Origin: a candidate division BRC1 bacterium ADurb.BinA292
Lineage (GTDB): Bacteria > Sumerlaeota > Sumerlaeia > MVZB01
Assembly (NCBI GenBank): GCA_002068205.1
Contig: MVZB01000002.1
Coordinates: forward strand, 1-37,097
Direction: 5' to 3'
DNA: 37,097 nt
Part shown: positions 1-7,632 of the stretch, one piece after another
Layout of the letters: each line of letters starts with the position of its first letter
Numbering within the stretch: the first letter of the stretch is position 1
Program-made: the position numbers and the translations under genes
The notes under the pieces: model-generated
The model's database searches: none
Seen by the model: the letters and a program-made list of their open reading frames with translations, nothing else
What the model was told of the DNA's origin: nothing

Positions 1-152
1 CCCTCGGCACGCTGCCCGCCAGCATCGCCAGCCTGCTCTACCTGGGCGAAGCGCGGCGTACCGAGCGCGAGATGCTCGCGCGCCGCCGCCGGGAGAAGGA
101 AGCCGCCCGCGAGCAGGCCCGCAAGCAGTTGGAACACGACCAGGGCTGGTAA
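1..152 (+). CDS. C-terminal fragment of an unknown protein
   Basis: The frame beginning at base 3 is open from the window edge to a TAA at 150-152. The visible 49 residues start with a short apolar stretch (LGTLPASIASLLYLG) followed by a long, highly charged Arg/Glu/Lys/Gln-rich helix (about residues 16-45) that ends in DQGW. This looks like the cytoplasmic tail after a last membrane segment, but the fragment is too short to assign to a family. The start lies upstream of the window. It is followed by about 110 bases and the eda promoter, so it is probably a separate transcription unit. Confidence 0.55.
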   Translation, partial: LGTLPASIASLLYLGEARRTEREMLARRRREKEAAREQARKQLEHDQGW

Positions 153-196
153 CCCCGGCCCGACGGATGCCGGAGCTTCCGCAAGTCAGGGAAGAA

Positions 197-225
197 TTGT
201 CATTGCCGCGCGGTTCGGGCAGAAT
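197..225 (+). promoter_or_regulatory. Sigma70-like promoter of eda
   Basis: TTGTCA (197-202) is 17 bases from CAGAAT (220-225), five and four matches to the -35 and -10 consensus. Predicted start of transcription is near 232, about 30 bases before the ATG at 263. Inferred from sequence only. Confidence 0.45.
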
Positions 226-262
226 TCGCGGGCAAGTCAATTCCAGAACAGAAAGCACGCGC

Positions 263-910
263 ATGCAGAATCAGGCGTTGGAGCAGATCGAGCGGACCGG
301 CCTGGTCCCCGTCATCGCGATGGAAGACCCCGAGCTGGCCGTGCCGCTGGCGCGGGCGCTGGCCGAGGGGGAGATCCCGGTGATCGAGCTGACGTTCCGC
401 ACCAGCGCCGCGGCCGACGCGATCGCGCGAATTCGCCGGGAGTGTCCCGACGTGCTGGCCGGCGCCGGAACCGTCCGCACGCCGGACCAGGTGCGGCAGG
501 CGCACCAGGCGGGCGCGCGGTTCATCGTCGCGCCCGGCTTCAACCCGGACGTGGCGCAAGCCTGTGCCGCGCTGCAACTCCCGTTCGTGCCGGGGGTGGT
601 CACGCCGACCGAGATCGACCGCGCCCTGCTGGCGGGGTGTCAGGTGCTCAAGTTCTTTCCGGCCGAGCCCTCTGGCGGCATCGAGATGCTCAAGGCGCTG
701 GCGGCGCCGTTCCGCCACACCGGGGTCAAGTTCCTGCCGACCGGCGGGATCCGCGAGGACAATTTCGCGGCCTACCTGGCGCTGGACATCGTAACGGCCG
801 TCGGCGGGACATGGATCGCCCCGGCCGGCGCAATCGCCCGGCAGGAGTGGGCCTCGATTACCAAGCTCTGCCGCCAGGCGCGGGAGATCGCGCGCACGGC
901 GCGCGGCTGA
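263..910 (+). CDS. eda: KDPG/KHG aldolase
   Basis: Class I aldolase that splits 2-keto-3-deoxy-6-phosphogluconate into pyruvate and glyceraldehyde 3-phosphate (Entner-Doudoroff pathway), and often 4-hydroxy-2-oxoglutarate. It is a cytoplasmic (beta/alpha)8 barrel. The 215-residue product is the normal family length. Visible motifs are the catalytic Glu in PVIELTFRT (E42), GAGTV (67-71), the Schiff-base Lys in QVLKFFPAE (K130), and the phosphate-binding PTGGI near residue 160. The frame extends 32 codons upstream to 167, but that part has no family similarity, so the ATG at 263 is used. No edd, kdgK or uronate genes are adjacent, so the exact pathway (gluconate or uronate/pectin sugars) cannot be read from context. 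The 3' end faces mgtC tail to tail, 25 bases apart. Confidence 0.93.
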   Translation: MQNQALEQIERTGLVPVIAMEDPELAVPLARALAEGEIPVIELTFRTSAAADAIARIRRECPDVLAGAGTVRTPDQVRQAHQAGARFIVAPGFNPDVAQACAALQLPFVPGVVTPTEIDRALLAGCQVLKFFPAEPSGGIEMLKALAAPFRHTGVKFLPTGGIREDNFAAYLALDIVTAVGGTWIAPAGAIARQEWASITKLCRQAREIARTARG

Positions 911-935
911 CGCTCCCCTCGCCGCGCCGCGCGGG

Positions 936-1442
936 TCAGTCCGGCTTGTGCGCCGGCGGCTGTGCCCTCAGATGCAGCACGCGCAGCTTGAAGAACTGCA
1001 CCACCGTCAGAATGATGAACGCCAGGATCGTGGTCAGCAGCGCCACGCCGTAGAGACCCGCGCCGCAGATCGTGCCCAGCGCCCCCACCACCCAGATGCC
1101 CGCCGCCGTGGTGACCCCTTCGACGCGATGGCGCGACTGGATGATCGTGCCGGCGCCGAGGAACCCCAATCCGCCGGCGATGCCGGCCACCGTGCGGACC
1201 GGATCGTACGCGAACCCGGTCGTCTGCCGGCTGACTTCGACCGTCAACACCATAAACGCCGCGGCCCCCAGCGCCACCATCATGTGCGTGCGCAGACCGG
1301 CCGGCTTGTCCTCGCGTTCGCGGTCCCAGCCGATGATGCCGCCGCAGAGCGCCGCCATCGACAGCCGCAGGATGACATCCAGTGGCCGCGACTCGAAATT
1401 GAGCCATTGCACCAGTTGCTCACCCAACTGCCCGACGTCCAT
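936..1442 (-). CDS. MgtC/SapB-family membrane protein
   Basis: Small integral membrane protein of the MgtC/SapB family. Members are linked to survival in low Mg2+, acid or host stress, and MgtC of Salmonella modulates the F-ATPase; the molecular role of most environmental members is unknown. The 168-residue product shows four to five hydrophobic segments, the family signature GGIIGWDRERE near residues 32-42 (Gly-rich helix followed by acidic/basic cluster), RTHMMVALGAAAF, and GGLGFLGAGTII. The ATG at 1442 is chosen because an AGGGGGGAGA Shine-Dalgarno sequence lies just upstream; a longer in-frame start at 1496 is not needed. It has its own promoter and a roughly 50-base leader. No mgtB-type Mg2+ ATPase is nearby, so a magnesium role is only inferred. 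Confidence 0.88.
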   Translation of the reverse strand: MDVGQLGEQLVQWLNFESRPLDVILRLSMAALCGGIIGWDREREDKPAGLRTHMMVALGAAAFMVLTVEVSRQTTGFAYDPVRTVAGIAGGLGFLGAGTIIQSRHRVEGVTTAAGIWVVGALGTICGAGLYGVALLTTILAFIILTVVQFFKLRVLHLRAQPPAHKPD

Positions 1443-1498
1443 GGTCGTCTCCCCCCTGCGGTGATTTGCGCCAAGTGGCCGCGGCCTTGGCTGCATGC

Positions 1499-1527
1499 AT
1501 CATAACTCAGGCGACGTGACCGGTGAA
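1499..1527 (-). promoter_or_regulatory. Sigma70-like promoter of the mgtC-family gene
   Basis: Reading the minus strand, TTCACC (1527-1522) is 17 bases from TATGAT (1504-1499). Predicted start near 1492, giving a leader of about 50 bases that includes the near-palindrome at 1471-1490 (CCAAG...GGCCGCGGCC...TTGG), a possible small hairpin. Confidence 0.5.
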
Positions 1528-1554
1528 TTCCCCCCGGAGCGGGACCGCCGCCGC

Positions 1555-2922
1555 TCAGTCGGCAAGCTGGCGCGCCATGCTCCGCAGCCCTTCGCCGTAG
1601 GTGGGGTGGATCGCCACCATGTCGGCCAGCACGCGCCATGTCGCCTTGCATTCGATCAGGCCGAGGAACAGATGGACGAGTTCGCCGGCCTCATGGCCGA
1701 CCAGCGTGGCGCCCAGGATCCGGTCCGACTCCTCATCGATCACCATCTCGAAAAAGCCCTCGTGGTGGCACCATTCGGCCGCGCGGGCGATCTCGCGGAT
1801 CGGTTTGCCAACGCACCGCGCGCGATAGCCCGCCGCCTGGGCCTGCTTCATCGACAGCCCGGCGCGGCCCATCTGCGGCTCGGTGAACGTGCAGTAGCCG
1901 AGCGCCCGATCCGCCCGCGTCCGTTTGCCCCCCTCCAGCGTATCCAGAATGCGCAAGTGGTCCTCCCAGGCGGCATGGGTAAACGGCGGCTGCCCCGCCA
2001 CTTCCCCGGCGGCAAACACCCCCTTGCACGTCGTCCTGAGCCGCTCATCGACCTGGATGAATCCCTCATCCGTCAGTTCGATGCCGGACCTGGCGCACTG
2101 GAGTGCCGCGGAATTGGGCCGGCGGCCGACGGCCACCAGCAGCGCGTCGCCCTCCAGCCGCGTCCCGCCGGCCAGCTTCAGGTGAAATGCCGCTCCGTCG
2201 TACTGCACTTCGCTCACTTCCACCTCCAGATGGACCTTGATCCCTTCGTTCTCGAAAGCATGCACAAAGCACTCGCTGACGCGCGCATCCTCCTTGTGCA
2301 GCAGGCAGTCCCCGCGTTCCAGAATGTGCACTTCGCTCCCCAGCCGGCTCATCCCCTGTCCCAGTTCCAGGCCGACATAGCCGCCGCCCAGAACAATCAG
2401 GCAACGGGGTTGCTCGCGCAGATCGAAGAAGTTCATGTTCGTCAGGAAGGGCGTGCCCTCCAGACCGGGGATGGCGGGGATCCGGGGGGCGGAGCCGGTA
2501 TCGATGACAATCAGCGGAGCCTCGGCGGTTTCGGTTCCGGCGGCAGTCTGGGCCTCGACGCGGCGTTCGCCGGCGAACCGCGCCACGCCCTCAATCAGCT
2601 CGATGCCGCTGTTCTTGAAATTGCGCCCGACCCCTTCGTTCCACTCCGCACGCACGTCGCGCACCCGCTTCATGACCTCGGCGAACTCCACACGAACGTC
2701 GGCGTGAACGCCCAGTTCGCGGGCCGAGCGGACGCTCTGCGCCCGGTGCGCCGCCGCCAGAAAGGCCTTGGACGGCGTGCAGCCGTAATTGACGCAGCTT
2801 CCCCCGAGGGCGCCCTTCTCGAACAGAATGACCTTCTTGCCCGTTCGGTCCCATTTCAGCGCCAGGGGGACGCCGGCCTGGCCGCTGCCGATGATGATCG
2901 CGTCGGCCTTCCGCGTGGCCAT
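1555..2922 (-). CDS. FAD-dependent pyridine nucleotide-disulfide oxidoreductase (MerA/RclA-like)
   Basis: Cytoplasmic flavoprotein of the class I disulfide reductase family (glutathione reductase, lipoamide dehydrogenase, MerA, RclA). Order of features in the 455 residues: FAD-binding GSGQAG (12-17), redox-active disulfide in GGSCVNYGCTPSK (C43 and C48), second dinucleotide site VLGGGYVGLELG near residue 180, the FAD signature GVFAAGEVAG near 310, and the C-terminal dimerisation domain ending HPTYGEG, where H439 and E444 match the catalytic His-Glu pair. AAGGACC precedes the ATG. It lacks the N-terminal heavy-metal domain and the C-terminal vicinal cysteines of true mercuric reductase, lacks the lipoamide pathway neighbours, and no mer genes are near, so the substrate is unknown. 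RclA-type or generic 'mercuric reductase-like' is the closest description. Confidence 0.85.
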   Translation of the reverse strand: MATRKADAIIIGSGQAGVPLALKWDRTGKKVILFEKGALGGSCVNYGCTPSKAFLAAAHRAQSVRSARELGVHADVRVEFAEVMKRVRDVRAEWNEGVGRNFKNSGIELIEGVARFAGERRVEAQTAAGTETAEAPLIVIDTGSAPRIPAIPGLEGTPFLTNMNFFDLREQPRCLIVLGGGYVGLELGQGMSRLGSEVHILERGDCLLHKEDARVSECFVHAFENEGIKVHLEVEVSEVQYDGAAFHLKLAGGTRLEGDALLVAVGRRPNSAALQCARSGIELTDEGFIQVDERLRTTCKGVFAAGEVAGQPPFTHAAWEDHLRILDTLEGGKRTRADRALGYCTFTEPQMGRAGLSMKQAQAAGYRARCVGKPIREIARAAEWCHHEGFFEMVIDEESDRILGATLVGHEAGELVHLFLGLIECKATWRVLADMVAIHPTYGEGLRSMARQLAD

Positions 2923-3065
2923 GAGTATGGGTCCTTAAGGGGGGGATGGAACGGGACGGCGCGCCCGTGAATCGCGTCCCCCAGTCGGAAAGCCAACGGC
3001 GTGCCATCGCGGTCGGCGGGCGCGGGGCCGTCAAGGATCGCCCACTCGGTGGTTAATAGACGGTT

Positions 3066-3632
3066 TTACGGTGCCGGCTCAATCCGCACATCGCTGTCGA
3101 CAAGGTCAATCCGGCCGGCGCCGCTCAGCAGAACCGGCCCGACCTGATCGCGCGCGGTCAGGCCCGTTCCCCACAGGTGCCCGCCGGGCGGGGCGCCGCC
3201 CACGCGCAGTTCGCCGATGTGTTGCAGCGTCGTCCGGGTGGTGCCCCAGTCGCCGTCGAGCAGCAGCAGGTCGGCCGGCGCGGAGGGCGCGTCGTCGGTT
3301 CCGGGTGTCCCCCCCAGCGTGGAATCGATCGTCAGCAGGGCGCCGCCGCGCCAGCGGATGACCCGGTCGCCGGCGGCCTCGCCGACCAGTTCCACGACGC
3401 TGTCGTTCACTTCCAGCCGGCCGCCCTCTTCCAGGATCAGATCACCGTGAATCACGACATGCTGGGCGTTCCATGTCCGTTCGCCGTCGACGTGCAGATT
3501 GCCGCGGATGATGGTTTTGGGCAGCGGCCGCTCCAGGCGCGGCGCGGCGGTCTGGGCGGCGATCACGCCGGCCAGCGCCAGGCCCGCCGTCAGCGTCGCG
3601 AACAGAAGGTTGCGGTTCATCGTTGCCGGCAA
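3066..3632 (-). CDS. Small exported protein, probable beta-rich fold
   Basis: Unrecognised. The 188-residue product begins with a typical signal peptide (MNRNLLFATLTAGLALAGVIAAQTAAP, cleavage likely after the IAA/AQ region). The mature part is rich in short alternating beta repeats (IIRGNLHVDGE, VVIHGDLILEEGG, VVELVGEAAGD) resembling right-handed beta-helix or bactofilin-like rungs, so an envelope or extracellular structural protein is possible. The start is most likely the TTG at 3632: GGAGG lies five bases upstream of it, while the ATG four codons later (3620) is 17 bases from the same Shine-Dalgarno sequence. It is divergent from the dapF-like gene. Confidence 0.6.
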   Translation of the reverse strand: MPATMNRNLLFATLTAGLALAGVIAAQTAAPRLERPLPKTIIRGNLHVDGERTWNAQHVVIHGDLILEEGGRLEVNDSVVELVGEAAGDRVIRWRGGALLTIDSTLGGTPGTDDAPSAPADLLLLDGDWGTTRTTLQHIGELRVGGAPPGGHLWGTGLTARDQVGPVLLSGAGRIDLVDSDVRIEPAP

Positions 3633-3736
3633 GTTCGCCTCCCTTGCGCCGATGCGAGCAAATCTCCTGCCGGTTGCAGCGGGGATGATGGATCCAACCG
3701 AGCCGCCGGCCGGTCACCTCGGCCCCGCCCCCGCCT

Positions 3737-3765
3737 TTGCAAAGACCCCGGCGCCATGCTAGGCT
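3737..3765 (+). promoter_or_regulatory. Promoter of the dapF-like/cofE-like unit
   Basis: TTGCAA (3737-3742), 17-base spacer, TAGGCT (3760-3765) preceded by TGC (extended -10). Predicted start near 3772, about 80 bases upstream of the ATG at 3851. This makes the two downstream genes a probable dicistronic unit. Confidence 0.55.
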
Positions 3766-3850
3766 GCGCCTGTTTGGGGAGTCTCCGGCCGCCTCCAGCA
3801 TGCCCTCTCGCGTCCCCATCCGTAAACCCTGGCCTTGGAACCGGTCCGTC

Positions 3851-4699
3851 ATGCGTTTTCACAAGTATCACGCCCTGGGCAACGATTATCTGGTCATGGA
3901 CCCCGCCGACGGGATCGAGCGGCTCGAGCCGACCGCGGTGCGCAAGATCTGCCATCGCAACTACGGCGTCGGCTCCGACGGCATCCTGCACGGGCCGCTG
4001 GCGACGAACAAGGGCGATTTCGGCCTGCGCATCTGGAATCCCGACGGCAGCGAGGCGGAGAAGAGCGGCAACGGCTTGCGGATTTTTTCGCGCTTTCTGC
4101 TCGACAGCGGCCGCGTGCAACCCGGTCGCCCGTTTACGGTGGATACCCCGGGCGGCCGGGTCCGCTGCGAGGTGAACGCCGGCGGCGCGAGGGTGACGGT
4201 CGAAATGGGCCGGGTCAGCTTCGACGCCGCGCAAATTCCCGTCAGCGGCGTCGCCGGCGAAGTCCTCGGCCAGCAACTGACCGCCGGGGAGATGATTGTC
4301 ACCTACAACGCCGCCACGATCGGCAATCCGCATTGCGTCGTCGTCCGCGACGAGGTCAGCGCGGAGGAGGCCCGCGCACTGGGGCCCCAGCTGGAGAACC
4401 ACCCCATTTTTCCCAATCGGACGAACGTCCAGTTCCTGCAGGTGCTCGACCGCAATAACATCCGCATCGAGATCTGGGAGCGGGGGGCCGGCTACACGCT
4501 CGCCTCGGGCAGCAGCTCCAGCGCGGCGGCCGCCGTCGCGCACCGGCTGGGGCTGTGCGACCGCGACATCACTGTCCACATGCCGGGGGGGAATCTGCGC
4601 ATTCAGATCGCCGAGGATTACGCGATCACGATGACCGGCCCCGTCACGCGGGTGGCCGCCGGCGAGATCGACGACGAGCTGTTCACGGTCGAGATCTGA
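3851..4699 (+). CDS. DapF-fold protein with both catalytic Cys replaced by Ser
   Basis: Homologue of diaminopimelate epimerase, which inverts LL- to meso-DAP with two cysteines acting as base and acid (C73 and C217 in E. coli). The 282-residue product has the family layout: FHKYHALGNDYLV at the N-terminus, NPDGSEAE then SGNGLRIF, NPHCVVV in the middle, and ERGAGYTLASGSSSSAAA in the second half. At the two catalytic positions the codons are AGC (4064-4066, S72) and TCG (4505-4507, S219), so MCGNG has become KSGNG and ACGTG/ACGSG has become ASGSS. All surrounding binding residues are kept. By analogy, Cys-to-Ser/Thr changes in the related proline racemase fold give dehydratases or other non-racemase activities, so I would not call this DapF by function. 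It is followed after 24 bases by a CofE-like gene under the same promoter. The ATG at 3851 starts the conserved region. Confidence 0.85.
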   Translation: MRFHKYHALGNDYLVMDPADGIERLEPTAVRKICHRNYGVGSDGILHGPLATNKGDFGLRIWNPDGSEAEKSGNGLRIFSRFLLDSGRVQPGRPFTVDTPGGRVRCEVNAGGARVTVEMGRVSFDAAQIPVSGVAGEVLGQQLTAGEMIVTYNAATIGNPHCVVVRDEVSAEEARALGPQLENHPIFPNRTNVQFLQVLDRNNIRIEIWERGAGYTLASGSSSSAAAAVAHRLGLCDRDITVHMPGGNLRIQIAEDYAITMTGPVTRVAAGEIDDELFTVEI

Positions 4700-4723
4700 C
4701 GCAATCCGGAGCCGGAGGCGGCC

Positions 4724-5434
4724 ATGGCCAAACAGCGCAATCCCCTGATCACGGTTGATGGCCGGCGCTGGCGTCGCATCCCGATCCGCACCCACCGCGT
4801 CACGCGCGAGGACGACATCGTCGAGCTGTGCGACCGCTACTCGCGCGAGCTGCGTCAGGCGGGCGACATCCTGTTCGTCAGCGAGAAGGTCGTGGCAGTG
4901 ACGCAGGGCCGGGCAATCCCGGTCAGCGAAATCCGGATCGGACTGCTGGCGCGGCTGCTGTGGCGCTGCGTGCGCAAGGTGCCCTACGGCGTCGGCCTGC
5001 GCTCGCCCGAAACGATGCAGTGCGCGATCAATGAATGCGGGGCGGCGCGGATTCTGGCGGCGGCGGCGATCGGCGGGCTGACCCGCGCCTTCGGCCGCCG
5101 CGGCGATTTTTACCGCATCGCCGGCATGCAGGCCGCCACGATCGACGCCGCCGGCACCAGTCCGCTGCAGTCGGACTGCGTGATCCTGGGGCCGAAGGAT
5201 CCCGACGACGTCGCGCGCCGGCTGCGCGCGCGGACCGGGCTGGCTGCGGCCGTCGTCGACGTCAACGATATCGGCGGCTCATGGGTGCTCGGTTCGGACG
5301 GCATCGCCGACCCGCGCCTGATCGAAGCCATCCTCAAGGACAATCCGCTGGGGCAGAAGGACGAGCAGACGCCGTTCGGCCTGATCCGCGCCGAAGCGGC
5401 GGAGGCCGCCCCGCCGGCCGGGCCGGGCGGCTGA
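4724..5434 (+). CDS. CofE-like coenzyme F420:L-glutamate ligase family protein
   Basis: The 236-residue product resembles the F420_ligase family (CofE), cytoplasmic GTP- and metal-dependent enzymes that add gamma-linked glutamate to F420-0. Visible family features are IPIRTHRVTREDDI near residues 19-32, GDILFVSEKVVAVTQGR (47-63) which is the hallmark strand-loop of the family, a central Gly/Tyr region (VPYGVGL, FYRIAGMQAATIDAAG) and DVNDIGGSWVLG around residue 183. No other F420 biosynthesis gene (cofC, cofD, fbiC) or F420-dependent oxidoreductase occurs in the window, and many CofE-like proteins of non-F420 bacteria have unknown substrates. Tight linkage to the Ser/Ser DapF-like gene suggests that the two act on one amino-acid-derived metabolite; that is inference. 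It ends two bases before the tail of the convergent REC-PilZ gene. Confidence 0.75.
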   Translation: MAKQRNPLITVDGRRWRRIPIRTHRVTREDDIVELCDRYSRELRQAGDILFVSEKVVAVTQGRAIPVSEIRIGLLARLLWRCVRKVPYGVGLRSPETMQCAINECGAARILAAAAIGGLTRAFGRRGDFYRIAGMQAATIDAAGTSPLQSDCVILGPKDPDDVARRLRARTGLAAAVVDVNDIGGSWVLGSDGIADPRLIEAILKDNPLGQKDEQTPFGLIRAEAAEAAPPAGPGG

Positions 5435-5436
5435 CT

Positions 5437-6372
5437 TCAGCCTTCGCTCGCCCGCACCTGGGCCAGCACCCCCTGGAAGACGGGCGATTCCTCCACATCC
5501 GCGCACAGCTCATTGACCAGGTCGCCCAGCGGCGCGCTGCCGATCACGGCCCGCGTGACGGCTTCCTCCTGGTGCGCCTTGAGCCAGTCCTCCACGGCGT
5601 CGCGGAAACTCTTGCCCAGAAACAGGTCGCCATCCATCGGCGCGGCGCCGTTCAGCCGGCCGATCACCGCGTCGAGCGGGGCGGGCAGCAGGCCCACGAA
5701 CCGGGCGCCGATGCGGTAGGCGCCGGGGATCTGCGTCAGCGTGCAGGCGATCGACCGCACGAGGACCTGCACCGGCGCGTTCTGGCCTGGGATGTGAAAG
5801 ACCAGCTTGATGATCGCCGGAACCGGCATGAGCTGGCGGACGAGGAGCGAGATGCCGTCGCGGCTGACATCGCGCACCAGTGCCGCCACGGCATGCCCCT
5901 CGCTGTCGTTGAACGGGTTGATCACGTGGCAGGTGGTTTGCAGAACAAGGGAAAACCGGCTGTGTTCGCGGCGATTGACCGGGCTCCGCTGGACGCGCAG
6001 CAGCCGCTCGACGAGGGCGTTGAGTTCATCGGCCAGGACCGGTTTGCCCAGATAGGCGATGGCGCGGCTGCGCGTCATGTCGCGCATGTGATCGAGCTGC
6101 TCGCGCGAGACGAGCAGAATGAACCGGCACTGCTGCGCGCGGCGGCGCACGGCGCTGATCACGCGCAGGTCGCGCACGCTGTCGCCCGATGAGTCCATGA
6201 CGACCAGGTCCGGCGCGGCCTCGATCAGGCCGGGGAGCAGACCGCCGTCGGCGAGCAGCCCGATGAACTCGGCGCCGAAAACCTCGAGCCGCTCTTCGAC
6301 CTCGCGGATCACCTCGGCGTCGTCGCTGACGGCGACGATCCGGTGGCGGGCTGTGGACAGGGTTGAGGGCAC
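5437..6372 (-). CDS. Response-regulator receiver protein with C-terminal PilZ domain
   Basis: Two-domain signalling protein of 311 residues. An N-terminal REC domain (about 10-125) carries the acidic pair D17/D18, phospho-acceptor D60 in LVVMDSSG, a switch Ser in LLVSREQ and K110 in YLGKPV. A PilZ c-di-GMP-binding domain (about 133-240) has the RxxxR motif in RREHSR (R135, R139) and DxSxxG in DVSRDG (168-173). About 70 further residues form a helical C-terminus of unknown role. Such proteins couple two-component phosphorylation with c-di-GMP to control motility, adhesion or polysaccharide output. The start is GTG at 6372. No histidine kinase is adjacent. Two further PilZ-type proteins and an HD-GYP phosphodiesterase are encoded divergently just upstream, so this is a local c-di-GMP cluster. 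Confidence 0.88.
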   Translation of the reverse strand: MPSTLSTARHRIVAVSDDAEVIREVEERLEVFGAEFIGLLADGGLLPGLIEAAPDLVVMDSSGDSVRDLRVISAVRRRAQQCRFILLVSREQLDHMRDMTRSRAIAYLGKPVLADELNALVERLLRVQRSPVNRREHSRFSLVLQTTCHVINPFNDSEGHAVAALVRDVSRDGISLLVRQLMPVPAIIKLVFHIPGQNAPVQVLVRSIACTLTQIPGAYRIGARFVGLLPAPLDAVIGRLNGAAPMDGDLFLGKSFRDAVEDWLKAHQEEAVTRAVIGSAPLGDLVNELCADVEESPVFQGVLAQVRASEG

Positions 6373-6612
6373 GCAAACCCCATAAACACGGATTCTCCTC
6401 CCGGCGCCGGATCGGCGCGAGAGGGCTCATGATCGTTCTATCGGCCGGATTCCCCTCCGCTTGAGGCCCGGGACCGGAACCGGACAGGCCCCCCGGCGAA
6501 TCGAATTTTGACTCCCGCTAAAGCCGCGGGCCCTGACTCACGAAAAGAAACAGGGAACGCGAGACGTTTTGGGAGACTTTCTGCGGGCGACGTCCCAGAA
6601 GGGTGCATCCAC

Positions 6613-7632
6613 TTGATCGAAGTACTGGACATCAACGGCGGCGCCAACGGCCCGGAATGCCGTGTGCGGCTGATCTGCCATTGCGGCGCGCCGCGCCTGG
6701 CGATCTATAGCAAAGTCACGGACCGCATCATCTATTGCGCCAACTGCGGCAGCATCACGACGCTGACGCGTCTGCGCCGCGAGTGGGCCGACGACCCGGC
6801 GGCCCGCGGCGAATGGCAGTTGATTAACGTCAGGGAAGGGGACGAATGCCCGCTGGTCAATGTGTTCGTTCCCGTCCGGCTCGTCTTCGACGTGGGGGAC
6901 CGAAAAGGCTGCGAATCGCAGGGGGTGTTGACCAAGTTGTCGATCAACAAGGCCTTCCTGCGTCTGAAGGAATACGAGGAGGGGGACCCGCAGGCGCCGC
7001 CGTCGCTCGCCAAGGGGCAATACCTGCGCTTGGAAGGCAACGACGGCCCGATGAAGGGGCGCACGCTGGCGTGCATCGAGGATCACGTGACGCCGCCGAC
7101 GCCCGACAGCCCGGTTTACTACAAGCTGCGGTTTGAGTTGCTCATGCCGCGGCGGCGGGAAGAGCTGGAGAAATTTTACCGCGAGGCGTGCGGCCTGACG
7201 ACGCGGGCCGACGGCACGCCCCGCGTCCAGTCGAACGGACGCGCCCGGCGCAAGGTGGAACTGCGCCCGCCCGACACCGAACCGGAACTGGATCTTGAAG
7301 AAGCGCACACGCCGCGGACGCCGGAATCGTCGCCCGGCGAGCCGGCGCCGCCGGAGGAGTCGCGCCTGCTGGTTTTCGGGCGCGGGCTGAACGGCGCAAC
7401 TCCGAATGGCGCAGTCCAGAACGGCGCCGCGGCCAACGGCGTTCTCCCCGGCGCGGCGGGTTCGCCAACGCAACAAACGACACACTGGGCGACGATGATC
7501 CGGCGCCGAGGTATGCGCCGCGGCCGGCACCGGCCCAGACACCGGTCCGCCCGGTCGCCGCCGAGCCGCGCGTGGAAACGACCGCGCCGATTGCCGCCGC
7601 CTCACTCGAGGACGACTCGATCCGGCTGTTGA
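6613..7632 (+). CDS. Zinc-ribbon/PilZ-like protein, frameshifted from downstream HD-GYP
   Basis: The N-terminal part shows a Cys4 zinc-ribbon (CHC at residues 22-24 and CANC at 42-45) and then a divergent PilZ-like domain (about 90-200; VLTKLSINKAFLRL, KGQYLRLEG and the closing PVYYKLRFELLMP...EELEKFY) that lacks an obvious RxxxR motif. A Pro/Glu and NGA-repeat linker follows. From about 7460 the reading frame turns Arg/Pro-rich and loses all character, while the frame one base back reads an acidic/Ala-Pro linker (NDTLGDDDPAP...VRPVAAEPRVETTAP) straight into the HD-GYP gene. I infer that a one-base deletion (or recoding) near 7440-7500 splits one zinc-ribbon-PilZ-HD-GYP protein. The TTG at 6613 is preferred because AGAAGGG sits nine bases upstream; a longer frame from TTG 6508 lacks support. 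Confidence 0.65.
   Translation: MIEVLDINGGANGPECRVRLICHCGAPRLAIYSKVTDRIIYCANCGSITTLTRLRREWADDPAARGEWQLINVREGDECPLVNVFVPVRLVFDVGDRKGCESQGVLTKLSINKAFLRLKEYEEGDPQAPPSLAKGQYLRLEGNDGPMKGRTLACIEDHVTPPTPDSPVYYKLRFELLMPRRREELEKFYREACGLTTRADGTPRVQSNGRARRKVELRPPDTEPELDLEEAHTPRTPESSPGEPAPPEESRLLVFGRGLNGATPNGAVQNGAAANGVLPGAAGSPTQQTTHWATMIRRRGMRRGRHRPRHRSARSPPSRAWKRPRRLPPPHSRTTRSGC

Noticed and set aside
1555..2922. True mercuric reductase (merA)
   Set aside because: No N-terminal metal-binding domain, no C-terminal vicinal cysteines and no mer genes; kept as a MerA/RclA-like flavoprotein.
4724..5434. Evidence for F420 biosynthesis in this organism
   Set aside because: A single CofE-like gene without cofC, cofD or fbiC neighbours is not enough; CofE relatives occur in organisms that lack F420.
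7440..7500. Programmed -1 frameshifting as the proven cause of the split HD-GYP gene
   Set aside because: No X-XXY-YYZ slippery heptamer with a downstream stem was found; an indel or sequencing error is the simpler explanation.
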